A stretch of DNA of 64,000 nucleotides. Origin: Bacillota bacterium. GTDB taxonomy: Bacteria > Bacillota > Clostridia > Oscillospirales > Ruminococcaceae. The notes beneath the pieces were generated by a model, which saw nothing but the letters and a program-made list of their open reading frames with translations, was not told where the DNA came from and searched no databases. Position 1 is the stretch's first letter; each line of letters opens with the position of its first letter. The stretch covers positions 62,001-126,000 of the forward strand of contig JAEXUW010000021.1 of NCBI GenBank assembly GCA_023439835.1, read 5' to 3'. Positions 18,842 to 27,165 of the stretch are shown piece after piece. Position numbers and translations under genes: made by a program.

Positions 18842-19282
18842 ATGCTTTACAGCGAAAAGGTAATGGATCATTTTGCCAATCCGAGAAATGTCGGCGAAAT
18901 CTCAGACGCTGACGGCGTTGGCGAGGTTGGGAATGCAAAATGTGGCGATATAATGAAAATATATTTAAAGATTAATGATGGTGTAATTACCGATGTAAGC
19001 TTCAAGACATTCGGCTGTGGGGCGGCGGTGGCAACATCTTCAATTGCAACTGAGCTTATTAAGGGAAAGACTATAGACGAGGCACTAAGACTCACAAACA
19101 AGGCGGTAATAGAGGCTCTTGACGGGCTTCCGCCAGCAAAGATACACTGTTCTGTTTTGGCGGAGCAGGCAATGAAGGCGGCGATATCCGATTATTATAA
19201 AAGGCAGGGCGTTGACCCTGTTGCAATAGTCGGCGAAATAGGTGACTGCAGCGCATGTCACGGCGAGCATTGCCACGGATAA
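18842..19282 (+). CDS. nifU: Fe-S cluster scaffold protein NifU/IscU family
   Basis: 146-aa scaffold on which clusters are built from sulfur given by the upstream desulfurase. The three ligand cysteines are in NAKCGD (Cys34), FGCGAA and IHCSVLA, and Asp36 next to the first Cys is conserved. After the scaffold core there is a short tail with two extra cysteines and histidines (CSACHGEHCHG), as in clostridial NifU-like proteins. A good AAGGAG site and a bidirectional terminator frame the gene. Confidence 0.92.
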   Translation: MLYSEKVMDHFANPRNVGEISDADGVGEVGNAKCGDIMKIYLKINDGVITDVSFKTFGCGAAVATSSIATELIKGKTIDEALRLTNKAVIEALDGLPPAKIHCSVLAEQAMKAAISDYYKRQGVDPVAIVGEIGDCSACHGEHCHG

Positions 19283-19315
19283 AAGCGGCGAAGAATTGTA
19301 CCAATAACAATAAAA

Positions 19316-19352
19316 AACCCTGTTCATTATATGAACAGGGTTAATTCTTTTT
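19316..19352. terminator. Bidirectional terminator
   Basis: 12-bp perfect arms AACCCTGTTCAT (19316-19327) and ATGAACAGGGTT (19331-19342), A run before and T run after. Ends nifU (+) and the small Cys-rich gene (-). Confidence 0.9.
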
Positions 19353-19667
19353 TTAAAAATCCGAGCCTTTTGTAAGGTCAGGGTCTTCAATATCATCTTC
19401 AATAGTATCAAGTGTAATTTCTTCATCGGGAATTAAATCGGGTTCAAAGCTATCAAAACTACCCTCATCATCACCGCAACAGCAATCATCACCACAGTCA
19501 CAATCTTCGTCGCCACAACAGCACTCGCAGTCGTCAAACATTTCGTCATCAAATTCATCGTAATCATACTGCTGCGCCTGATCTTTCTTTTTAAGGGCGA
19601 AAACAGCCGCCGCTGCACCTGCTGCTGCCGCTAAAATCGCAATTAATGCACCTGTACCTTTTTTCAT
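19353..19667 (-). CDS. Small membrane protein with Asp/Cys-rich cytoplasmic or surface tail
   Basis: 104 aa. Residues of about 5-25 form one Ala-rich membrane helix after a short Lys-containing start, followed by a strongly acidic tail. In the middle, nine cysteines fall within 18 residues, interleaved with Asp, Glu and Gly (groups CECCC, CDC and CCC), which suggests a metal-binding cluster. The ATG at 19667 follows GAGGAG. I do not recognise a named family. It has its own promoter and faces nifU convergently. Function unknown; metal storage is only a guess. Confidence 0.75.
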   Translation of the reverse strand: MKKGTGALIAILAAAAGAAAAVFALKKKDQAQQYDYDEFDDEMFDDCECCCGDEDCDCGDDCCCGDDEGSFDSFEPDLIPDEEITLDTIEDDIEDPDLTKGSDF

Positions 19668-19703
19668 AAAATCACTCCTCAAATAGAATTTAAATTCTTA
19701 TTA

Positions 19704-19732
19704 ATTATACCATAGGTTTCAAAAAATATCAA
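19704..19732 (-). promoter_or_regulatory. Promoter of the Cys-rich small gene
   Basis: Minus strand TTGATA (19732-19727), 17 nt, TATAAT (19709-19704). Confidence 0.7.
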
Positions 19733-19740
19733 TTATTTTT

Positions 19741-20460
19741 TTACATATTTTTTGTTATGTTCATTAGAATCGACAATGCGGCTATAGGCGCAGTTTCACA
19801 TCGAAGAATTCTTGGCCCCAGTGAAGCTTTAATAATTCCGCTACTTTCACACAGCTTTACTTCATCAGGGTCAAAACCGCCTTCGGCACCGATTATTATT
19901 CCGATTGATTTCACACCGCAAAAATCAATATCGGCAAGCCTTATGCCCCCTCCCTCATAAAAAAGAATACCTATATCCAATTCTTTAATTATTTCAACAG
20001 CATCCTTGAATAATAAGGCATCGCTTATTTTGGGAACAGTACCACGTCCTGACTGTTTGGCAGCTTCAAGTGATATTTTTGAGTATCTGTCTATTTTCTT
20101 CTGCATTGATTTTTCGTCAGGGCGGCTGACACATCTGTTGGTTATGACAGGAACAATTTCACACACACCAAGCTCAACAGTTTTTTGTATAATCATTTCA
20201 AGCTTATCTGATTTTGGAAGTGCTTGAAAAAGCGTTACTTTTATGTCAGGCTCAGATATAGAAGGTTTTGATGATGCAATTTTACAGGTGATTTCTTCAG
20301 AAATGCTCTTAATTTCACAAAGATAGTCTAACCCATTTTTATCACACAAAACTATTTCATCCCCGACTTTCATTCTAAGTGAGCGTGAAATATGCTTTGC
20401 GTCATCACCAATAATTATAGCTTCCCTTTCGCCAATTGAATCACAAAAAAATCTCGGCAA
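19741..20460 (-). CDS. rsmE: 16S rRNA (uracil(1498)-N3)-methyltransferase RsmE
   Basis: 239-aa SPOUT-class methyltransferase that makes m3U1498 in 16S rRNA. Typical motifs are the N-terminal PRFF, the PUA-like domain up to about residue 75, and the SAM-binding knot with IGAEGGFDPDEV and LGPRILRCETA. The best start is a TTG at 20460 giving MPRFF..., preceded by AGGGGAC; the frame runs further upstream, but that would overlap the neighbouring small gene and add residues no family member has. prmA, often its neighbour, is absent. Confidence 0.92.
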   Translation of the reverse strand: MPRFFCDSIGEREAIIIGDDAKHISRSLRMKVGDEIVLCDKNGLDYLCEIKSISEEITCKIASSKPSISEPDIKVTLFQALPKSDKLEMIIQKTVELGVCEIVPVITNRCVSRPDEKSMQKKIDRYSKISLEAAKQSGRGTVPKISDALLFKDAVEIIKELDIGILFYEGGGIRLADIDFCGVKSIGIIIGAEGGFDPDEVKLCESSGIIKASLGPRILRCETAPIAALSILMNITKNM

Positions 20461-20518
20461 ATTAACGTCCCCTTTTGTCTGATTTAGTTTTCCCGAAAGA
20501 ATCGTATTTATTAAAAAA

Positions 20519-20758
20519 TTATAGAAGAATATCTTCGATAGCAGTCGCACTTGATTTGTTGACAGCTTCTGAAGATACGACCAGGACAATGGATTCACTC
20601 AGCACTCTGAAAAAAATGGCAAGTACACCAAGCTCCTCACAGGTGAAATTATCGGCAAGCACATTTGCTGTCGCTGCGGCGAGAATATTCAGATTCCTCC
20701 CGTCGGGAAGACATGAGGGTTTTTTCTTAGGCTTTTTAGAATAACTATACTTATCCAA
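20519..20758 (-). CDS. Small hydrophobic helical protein, DUF6774-like
   Basis: About 79 aa. A Lys-rich start is followed by two predicted helices with the pattern ANVLADNFTCEELGVLAIFF and a hydrophobic stretch SIVLVVSSEAV. From memory this resembles DUF6774, small clostridial proteins of unknown role; I hold that lightly. The start is uncertain: a TTG at 20758 sits 5-7 nt after GGGGGTG, while a GTG at 20767 lies inside that purine run. It is upstream of rsmE by 58 nt. Confidence 0.6.
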   Translation of the reverse strand: MDKYSYSKKPKKKPSCLPDGRNLNILAAATANVLADNFTCEELGVLAIFFRVLSESIVLVVSSEAVNKSSATAIEDILL

Positions 20759-20864
20759 ATATTTCACCCCCGATATAACATAATATGCTTAAAACAAAAA
20801 ATGTGTTTACTGAATAAAAATTTTAGTTTTACTTATAATATCAGAAAAAATGGGGGCGTTTATT

Positions 20865-21575
20865 ATGTTTTTGGCTAAGGCGTTATTAACTGCAATTTTT
20901 TCAGTTATTGCGTTGTTTCTTCTCACAAAGCTGATAGGGAATAAGCAAATTTCACAGATGAGCATGTTTGACTATATTAATGGTATTACAATAGGCTCTA
21001 TTGCCGCTGATCTTGCTATTGCAGATGAAATAAAGGAATTTATAATTGTGCTTATCGCCATGATAACTTATGGAATTGCGGGATATGCCATATCGGTTGC
21101 CACTATTAAGTCCGTTAAAATGAGGCGGTTTTTAAGCGGTAAAGCACTTATTTTAATAGAAAACGGAAATATTTACAAAAAAAATCTTAGAAAATGCAAG
21201 CTTGATTTAAACGATGTGCTTACTCTTGCTCGAAATCAGGGGTATTTTAATATAGCGGAAATAAGCTATGCGGTTTTAGAAAATAACGGCTCAATCAGCT
21301 TTCTTCAAAAAGCAAAGGACAGACCGCTGCGTCCGTCTGATATGAACATTTCTCCGAGCGAAGAAAAACTTGCATATAACGTGATTATCGACGGTGAGCT
21401 GTTCTCTGACAACCTAAGAAGAACTGGTAACGATGAGAACTGGCTTAGAAGCCAGCTTAAAGCACAAGGCTATGGCGGATTTTGCGAAGTAATGCTTGCT
21501 ACTGTTGATTTTGAAAACAATCTCACAGTATTTAGAATGCTTGATCAAAACGAGGATAAGAATATTTTTGACTAA
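20865..21575 (+). CDS. DUF421 (YetF family) membrane protein
   Basis: 236 aa. Three N-terminal membrane helices (LTKLIGNKQISQMSMFDYIN follows the first) lead into the conserved soluble DUF421 domain with RFLSGKALILIENG, LARNQGYFNIAEI and YAVLENNGSISFL. YetF-type proteins are common in sporulating Firmicutes; their function is unsettled. The ATG at 20865 is preferred because GGGGG lies 7 nt upstream, although an in-frame ATG occurs at 20850. A TATAAT box is at about 20838. It ends directly against the convergent maf gene. Confidence 0.87.
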   Translation: MFLAKALLTAIFSVIALFLLTKLIGNKQISQMSMFDYINGITIGSIAADLAIADEIKEFIIVLIAMITYGIAGYAISVATIKSVKMRRFLSGKALILIENGNIYKKNLRKCKLDLNDVLTLARNQGYFNIAEISYAVLENNGSISFLQKAKDRPLRPSDMNISPSEEKLAYNVIIDGELFSDNLRRTGNDENWLRSQLKAQGYGGFCEVMLATVDFENNLTVFRMLDQNEDKNIFD

Positions 21576-22136
21576 TCACAGGCCGTATATCATTTTAAAG
21601 CGTTCAATCTCTTTTTTTAATCTAGGGAGAGGAAGTCCGACGACATTATAATAATCACCGTCGATACGCTTGACAAAAAATGCTCCCTGGCCTTGAATAC
21701 CATAACTTCCTGCTTTGTCAAAAGGCTCACTGGTGTTGATGTAATTATCAATATCTGCTTCTGTTAATGGATAAAATTCAACAGCCGTCTTTTCGGTGAA
21801 GGAATAGCTTTTATCATTATATTTAAGACACACACCGGTCATAACATGATGAACTTTCCCTGATAAAAGTGCAAGCATAAGCTCTGCATGATTTTTGTTT
21901 TCGGGCTTTCCGAGAATTTCCCCTCCATAAATGACAACTGTATCACAGGCAATGATAAGTGAATCTGCAATGGTTATTGCCTGAGCTTTTTTTATGGCGA
22001 TAATCTCGGCAGCTTCATAAACGATATCTGAATCAATATTTTCGTCAATATCAGCGGGAGCAACAGAAAAATCATTATAGAGCATACCGAGAAGCTCTTT
22101 TCTTCTCGGCGAAGCCGAAGCCAGTATCACATTCAT
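21576..22136 (-). CDS. maf: Maf-family nucleotide pyrophosphatase
   Basis: 186-aa house-cleaning enzyme that hydrolyses non-canonical NTPs (dTTP/UTP class). The signature ILASASPRRKELL opens the protein; IACDTVVIYGGEILGKP and the late GSYGIQGQGAFFV are also family motifs. The start ATG overlaps the iorB stop (ATGA), so it is translated with the iorAB operon, with no evident metabolic link. Confidence 0.93.
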   Translation of the reverse strand: MNVILASASPRRKELLGMLYNDFSVAPADIDENIDSDIVYEAAEIIAIKKAQAITIADSLIIACDTVVIYGGEILGKPENKNHAELMLALLSGKVHHVMTGVCLKYNDKSYSFTEKTAVEFYPLTEADIDNYINTSEPFDKAGSYGIQGQGAFFVKRIDGDYYNVVGLPLPRLKKEIERFKMIYGL

Positions 22137-22738
22137 TGTTGTTTACCTGGTATTTCTAAAGCGGCTGAAATGCCAAGCTCAAGCGCTTTAAGGTTAACAG
22201 CGTGAAGCTTTTCGGGTAATATTGCTATGAGAGAATGCTCCATCTGCTCTTTTGAAATGTCAAGATAGCCTGAACCTATTGCCGCACCGAGAAGAACAAC
22301 GTTGACAGCTTTGGGTGAGCCGGCTTTTTTTGCAGCACTAAGAGCATCAAAGAGTATAAGCTTCTTTGATTTATCTTTTAAAGCTGACATGATTTTTTCT
22401 ATGTCGTATGCCGCCCCGCCAAGAGAAGCAGTAACCGGAACAATCGTCTGAGTGTTAATGATACAGCCGCCGTTCTCAGAAAGACGTGAGAGGTTTCTAA
22501 GTGCCTCTGAAGGCTCAAAGGCTATTAAAAGGTCAGCTTTCCCAAAAGGGATGATTGAGCTTTTGTCTTCACTTGAAGCACGAACATGAGATACAACACA
22601 GCCACCTCTTTGTGCCATTCCTATTGTTTCCGCTGTGCGAACAAAATCACCTTTTTCCATATAAGCGGCGGCGATAAGTCTTGAAGCAAGTACAGTTCCT
22701 TGTCCGCCTACTCCGGCAATTAAAATATTCTTACTCAT
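22133..22738 (-). CDS. iorB: Indolepyruvate:ferredoxin oxidoreductase, beta subunit
   Basis: 201-aa gamma-type subunit of the 2-oxoacid:ferredoxin oxidoreductase family, which works with IorA to decarboxylate aryl pyruvates (from Trp, Phe, Tyr) to aryl-acetyl-CoA with reduction of ferredoxin. GVGGQGTVLASRLIA at the N-terminus and MAQRGGCVVSHVR are the family signatures. Its ATG shares one base with the iorA TAA, giving a fixed 1:1 order. Confidence 0.93.
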   Translation of the reverse strand: MSKNILIAGVGGQGTVLASRLIAAAYMEKGDFVRTAETIGMAQRGGCVVSHVRASSEDKSSIIPFGKADLLIAFEPSEALRNLSRLSENGGCIINTQTIVPVTASLGGAAYDIEKIMSALKDKSKKLILFDALSAAKKAGSPKAVNVVLLGAAIGSGYLDISKEQMEHSLIAILPEKLHAVNLKALELGISAALEIPGKQQ

Positions 22739-24525
22739 TACCTATCCTCCCTTTTTATAGCGCTGACAGGGCAGAGCTGTGCGCAAAGACCGCAGCCTGT
22801 GCATAGCGTGCTGTCGATTTCAACGCTCTTCTTGAGCGGACGAATAGCGGGACAGCCGATTTCATTAATACATTTTTTGCAGTTGATGCAGTTTTCTTCG
22901 ATTTTATAAGGTGCATCAGGCTTGACAATAGCGATACAAGGTGAGCGAAAAACTATCGCAGAAACGCCCTTGTATTCGGATGCAGTTTTTACAGCATCAA
23001 CAGAGGCGGACAAATCAAGCGGATTTATAGTTTGAATTGATTTCACACCGCAGCCTTCAAGAACCTTCTCTATGCTGACTGAATCAACGGCGACTCTCAT
23101 CATGTTAGTTCCCGTTCCCGGATGGGGTTGATGCCCTGTCATGGCTGTTGTCGAGTTGTCAAGAATAATTATCACAATGTCGGTATTGTTATAAACAGCG
23201 TTGATTATGCCTGTTATTCCACTTGCAAAAAAAGTCGAGTCGCCGATAAATGCGAAGTTTACTGCGTCAGGCTCAATAACGTGAAGACCTTGAGCGACGG
23301 TAATTCCGGCACCCATGCAAAGACAGGTATCAACCATATCTAGCGGCTTTGCATTGCCTAATGTATAGCAACCTATATCCCCTGAAAACACAGCTTTTTT
23401 GTTTTTCATTGCAACTTTTACCGCATAAAAGGATGCTCTGTGGGGACAGCCCGCACACAGAACCGGCGGTCTAACAGGAAGAGGTATTTCTTCAACAGCG
23501 ACGGGGGCTTCGATAGAAATACCGCAGAATTTAGCGATTGCTGACTTTGCGGTTTCGTATGTAATTTCACCCGCATTAATCATATCGCCTGTTCTTTTAC
23601 CTAAAATTTCACATCTGATGCCGTTAAGCCCACAAAGATGGATAAGTGAATCCTCAATGACGGGGTCAAGCTCTTCTATTACAAGAATTTTGTCAACTTT
23701 TTTAATTAGCTCAAGCGCCTGCTTTTCCGGAAAAGGATATGGTGCCCCGACCTTATATAGCATCAAATCAGTACCAAGCTCATTTATAGCCTCAACGGCG
23801 TTTGAATAGCTTACACCTGACGCAACGACAGCGATATTGCCGTCGCCAGTTATTGTGTTGTATTTTATATCGGAAAAAGCATCGGAAAGCTCTCGTTGCT
23901 TTTTTTCTAGAGCAATGTGATTCATATATGAAAGGCGGGGGAAAATTACCCACTTAGGATCCTTCACGAAGCCGTCTGGGATATGCTCTTCAATTACTTC
24001 ATCAACTTCAATAGAAGCACAGGCATGACATATTCTTGTTGTCGGACGAAGTATGACGGGAAGCTTCAGTTCTTCCGACAAAGAAAATGCATACTGAACC
24101 ATATCATAAGCTTCCTCAGGTGATGACGGGTCAAGAACGGGGAGATTGGCGAATTTTGCGAAATGCCTAGTGTCCTGTTCAGTCTGAGAAGAAATTGGCC
24201 CGGGGTCATCAGCGACCAGAATCACCATTCCGCCTTTAATTCCGACATAGGAAAGACACATCAGCGGGTCAGATGCAACGTTGAGCCCGACTTGCTTCAT
24301 GGTTACCATTGTTCTTGCACCGGCATAGGATGCTCCCGCGCCAACCTCCATCGCAGCTTTTTCGTTAATCGACCATTCAACGTGTATTTTCAAATCCTTG
24401 TTGTGTATAGCGACTGTTTCAAGCACCTCGGTTGACGGAGTTCCCGGATAACCGCATACAAAGCGTACTCCCGCTCTTATAGCGCCGAGAGCTATCGCTT
24501 CATTTCCCATTAAAAGTTTTATCAT
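22738..24525 (-). CDS. iorA: Indolepyruvate:ferredoxin oxidoreductase, alpha subunit
   Basis: 595-aa thiamine-diphosphate enzyme. The order is pyrimidine-binding domain (RFVCGYPGTPSTEVLE), a middle domain, the ThDP-binding domain (GDIGCYTLG ... GDSTFFASG ... ILDNSTTAMTGHQ), and two C-terminal [4Fe-4S] ferredoxin motifs (CINCKKCINEIGCP, CTGCGLCAQLCP). All cofactor sites look complete. It marks an anaerobic, amino-acid-fermenting metabolism. A tautomerase gene is 21 nt upstream and probably belongs to the same operon. Confidence 0.95.
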   Translation of the reverse strand: MIKLLMGNEAIALGAIRAGVRFVCGYPGTPSTEVLETVAIHNKDLKIHVEWSINEKAAMEVGAGASYAGARTMVTMKQVGLNVASDPLMCLSYVGIKGGMVILVADDPGPISSQTEQDTRHFAKFANLPVLDPSSPEEAYDMVQYAFSLSEELKLPVILRPTTRICHACASIEVDEVIEEHIPDGFVKDPKWVIFPRLSYMNHIALEKKQRELSDAFSDIKYNTITGDGNIAVVASGVSYSNAVEAINELGTDLMLYKVGAPYPFPEKQALELIKKVDKILVIEELDPVIEDSLIHLCGLNGIRCEILGKRTGDMINAGEITYETAKSAIAKFCGISIEAPVAVEEIPLPVRPPVLCAGCPHRASFYAVKVAMKNKKAVFSGDIGCYTLGNAKPLDMVDTCLCMGAGITVAQGLHVIEPDAVNFAFIGDSTFFASGITGIINAVYNNTDIVIIILDNSTTAMTGHQPHPGTGTNMMRVAVDSVSIEKVLEGCGVKSIQTINPLDLSASVDAVKTASEYKGVSAIVFRSPCIAIVKPDAPYKIEENCINCKKCINEIGCPAIRPLKKSVEIDSTLCTGCGLCAQLCPVSAIKREDR

Positions 24526-24546
24526 TATTAAAACGGCTCCTTATTA

Positions 24547-24780
24547 TTAAAGTAAATCCTTAGGGTTATACTTGGGCTGTTTTTTCAGGTTTGGGTTATT
24601 TGAAATCTCTTTCTCAAAAACTTCCTGCCATTCTTCGGCTGTATAATCCTCAACTGAAACAGAAATATACATATCAGGTGTACCAAGTGCTTCGTTTAAA
24701 GCTTCCGACAATTTTTTTACTGCAAGCTCCTTTTGGGCATCGGTTCTGCCTTTAAGCATTTTTAGTGCGATGTGTGGCAT
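24547..24780 (-). CDS. 4-oxalocrotonate tautomerase-like protein (PptA type)
   Basis: 77-aa tautomerase. The catalytic N-terminal proline follows the initiator Met (MPHIALK), and the C-terminal KKQPKYNP resembles the end of E. coli PptA/YdcE. PptA can interconvert enol and keto phenylpyruvate. Here the gene directly precedes iorA, whose substrates are aryl pyruvates, so a supporting role in supplying the keto form is a reasonable inference. The ribosome binding site TAGGAGG is strong. Confidence 0.85.
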   Translation of the reverse strand: MPHIALKMLKGRTDAQKELAVKKLSEALNEALGTPDMYISVSVEDYTAEEWQEVFEKEISNNPNLKKQPKYNPKDLL

Positions 24781-24837
24781 AGCTAATCCTCCTAAAGTTT
24801 ATATAGAAATTATTATACCACACTATTTCAAAAAATA

Positions 24838-24875
24838 AAAGCACCTGCATTTTAAATTTGTACAGGTGCTTTAAG
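24838..24875 (-). terminator. Terminator of the P-loop ATPase gene
   Basis: Stem AAAGCACCTG / CAGGTGCTTT around a 15-nt AT-rich loop; on the minus strand the stem is followed by a T run. It overlaps the region from which tautomerase transcription must start (TATAAT at about 24820). Confidence 0.75.
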
Positions 24876-24876
24876 T

Positions 24877-25956
24877 TTATTTGGATTTGCTACTAATTTC
24901 GCTAATCAAATTGTTAGTAAGAGAGTTTATGCTGTCAAAATTCATCGCATGAATATAGCATTCTTCGATATCGTCATGTACTTTCTTAGCGTTTTTTAGT
25001 GCAGCAGCCGCTTCTTCAAGAAGCTCTTGTGCAGCTTTCTTGTTGAAAAGAAGTCTTTGCTTTTTATGAAATAGGAAACCTTTGTCATAAAATCTTCTGA
25101 AATTAATAATATCGGAATCGGGGAGCGTGATTCCGTTTATCGGCCCGGAATTTATGAAAGCTGTGCTTATTTCCGGAATAAGCATATGCTCAAAGGTTTT
25201 TGAATTGAAAAGAGTACATTCGCTGATAATAACATCAAAGCCTCTTGAAACTGCGACTGTTGCAAGCTCTCGGAGGAAGGTGTCTGAGCCTGAATAGAAG
25301 CTGTCGCTGAGTAAGTAAATATTCTTATAATCTTTAACGGTATCAAGAAGCGTCATATAACCGTCAGGCGTCATAGCGGAAAGCTGTGAATAAGTAGTTT
25401 TTCCTTCACCTGTTTTTCGTTTGGGAAAGATTTTTTTAGTGAGTCTTGAAATAAACGCCTCAAGCTTATCAAAGTCCAGTGATTCCTGAGAAATTGAATA
25501 TGTATCCGAATTCAGTGAGGACAGTGCGCTGACAAAGCTTTTACATCGCTTATGCCACCTTCGACATTCTTTTGTCAGAGAGATTATTTTGTCGGTATTA
25601 TCGCAAAGCATTTTATCATTCCAGAAGTCACCTAAATTAAGAATCTTTTGCTTTACGCCGGCGAAAATCGGGTCAAATACGTGCGGTGCTGTCCCATCCA
25701 CGATGATTATGCCTAAATCTCTGATAATAACTGCATCAAGAGAATTTGGGTCACTGGAACAATGGTAGATTTCAAGACTTTCTTTATCTTTAAAAGCTTC
25801 GGCTATTTTTTTCATCAGGGATGATTTTCCTGTTCCCGCCCCGCCCTTTAATATGTAAGTGAAATTATTTTCGTCGGCAATTTCTTTATCAAAATGTGTC
25901 GTGAAACCGTCCGGCGAAAGACACCCCAAAAAGTATTCGGCTTTTGCCAATGACAT
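24877..25956 (-). CDS. PRK06851-type P-loop ATPase with degenerate second half
   Basis: 359 aa. The N-terminal half has a Walker A motif GGAGTGKSS (residues 38-46) preceded by LSPDGFTTHFD. From about residue 190 the pattern repeats (SAMTPDGYMTLLD, then YLLSDSFYSGSDTFLRELA), but the P-loop glycine-lysine residues have been lost. From memory, other members of this family keep two P-loops. The function of the family is unknown. It has a GGAGGGG ribosome binding site, its own terminator, and appears to be monocistronic. Confidence 0.75.
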   Translation of the reverse strand: MSLAKAEYFLGCLSPDGFTTHFDKEIADENNFTYILKGGAGTGKSSLMKKIAEAFKDKESLEIYHCSSDPNSLDAVIIRDLGIIIVDGTAPHVFDPIFAGVKQKILNLGDFWNDKMLCDNTDKIISLTKECRRWHKRCKSFVSALSSLNSDTYSISQESLDFDKLEAFISRLTKKIFPKRKTGEGKTTYSQLSAMTPDGYMTLLDTVKDYKNIYLLSDSFYSGSDTFLRELATVAVSRGFDVIISECTLFNSKTFEHMLIPEISTAFINSGPINGITLPDSDIINFRRFYDKGFLFHKKQRLLFNKKAAQELLEEAAAALKNAKKVHDDIEECYIHAMNFDSINSLTNNLISEISSKSK

Positions 25957-26319
25957 TTTTACCCCTCCAGATCATTATTTTGTGTGAAAGCACAATTTTT
26001 CAATTCAGTTTATAATATGCATAAACAGACGAAAGGCTACTCAAACTGCAAAAAAATGCACGTTTTTTGAGTTCTACTTTTTCAACATATTTTTATAAAT
26101 AAACACAATTTTTTCATATATAATCACATCTGCGAGGTGATAGCATTACTTCATAAAGGGTGATTTACCGTTATTAACAACAATAATTTTGGCGCAAATA
26201 TTAAGAATTTATTTAAAACATATAAAATAAAACAATTAACTAAACAAGAGGTGTTAATTGCAATTTTCAAAAATTACGACTAAAATAATAACGTCGACAA
26301 ATATTTAGGGGGATTAATC
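25957..26319. other. Intergenic region between divergent genes, with inverted repeats
   Basis: 363 nt without a gene, AT-rich. It contains TTGTG-N6-CACAA near 25980, and a larger inverted repeat at 26039-26072 (ACTCAAA ... TTTGAGT) around a repeated TGCA. A TATAAT box occurs at about 26116-26121 for the plus strand, without a good -35. No coding potential beyond a few codons is seen, and it fits no riboswitch I know. Confidence 0.45.
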
Positions 26320-27165
26320 TTGAATCGTGCTCCGAGGGTTGCCACAATAAACGATATCTCAGGTTTTGGGCGTTGTTCGCTCACAACCGCCATACCTGTA
26401 CTGTCAGTATTGGGGGTTCAGTGCTGTCCGGTGCCGACGGCTGTGCTCTCGTGCCATACAGGATTTGAGAGCTTTTTCTTTAAAGACCTTACCGATATTA
26501 TTCCTCAATATTTGTCAGGATGGAGAGAAATGGAGCTTGAATTTGATTCGGTTTACAGCGGGTTTCTAGGCTCTCTTGAGCAAATTTCGCTTACTGAAGA
26601 CTTTATACTTTCTCAGAAAAACTCACCGCTGATTGTAATTGATACGGTTATGGGTGACGGCGGAAAAATCTATGCGACATATACTGATAAAATGTGTCTT
26701 GAAATGAAAAAGCTGGTTTCATTGGCGGATGTAATAACGCCGAATGTTACAGAAGCGTGCTTTTTGACTGGCGAGGAGTATTGCGGTGAGGATGTTTCTA
26801 TTGAAAAAGCCTCGGTCATTGCAGAAAAGCTGTGTGCTCTTGGCGCAAAGTCCTCGGTGATAACCGGAATAGAAAAAGGCAGCCGATTAGTCAACCTTGT
26901 ATATAAAAACGGTAAGATTGAGCTTGTTGAAACAGATAAAGCGCCTAAAACTTTTTCGGGAACAGGCGATCTTTTTGCTTCCTGCCTAACCGGACTTCTG
27001 GTAAAAGGAAAGCCTCTTGATTGTGCCGTTTATGAAACATCTCAGTTCATTCTTGACTGCATACAATCCACAATATCGGCAAAGACACCTGTTATGGACG
27101 GTGTTAAGTTCGAGCCGTTATTATATAAGCTTGGAGGGAATTTTTATGAAATCAAAAACTACTAG
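26320..27165 (+). CDS. pdxY: Pyridoxal/pyridoxine kinase (PdxK/PdxY family)
   Basis: 281-aa ribokinase-fold kinase that phosphorylates vitamin B6 vitamers. The N-terminal INDISGFGRCSLTTAIPVLS and LSCHTGFE are typical of PdxY-like proteins, and the ATP/substrate site FSGTGDLFASCLTG carries the catalytic Asp. The start is TTG, 7 nt after TAGGGGGA. The downstream ECF S component begins inside its end, so B6 uptake and trapping are probably coupled. Confidence 0.88.
   Translation: MNRAPRVATINDISGFGRCSLTTAIPVLSVLGVQCCPVPTAVLSCHTGFESFFFKDLTDIIPQYLSGWREMELEFDSVYSGFLGSLEQISLTEDFILSQKNSPLIVIDTVMGDGGKIYATYTDKMCLEMKKLVSLADVITPNVTEACFLTGEEYCGEDVSIEKASVIAEKLCALGAKSSVITGIEKGSRLVNLVYKNGKIELVETDKAPKTFSGTGDLFASCLTGLLVKGKPLDCAVYETSQFILDCIQSTISAKTPVMDGVKFEPLLYKLGGNFYEIKNY

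Noticed and set aside
19092..19426. Overlapping minus-strand ORFs in and after nifU
   Set aside because: They run through nifU and its terminator hairpin; nifU is unambiguous.
20461..20598. N-terminal extension of RsmE
   Set aside because: It would add 46 residues no family member has and overlap the small gene; the TTG at 20460 has a proper ribosome binding site.
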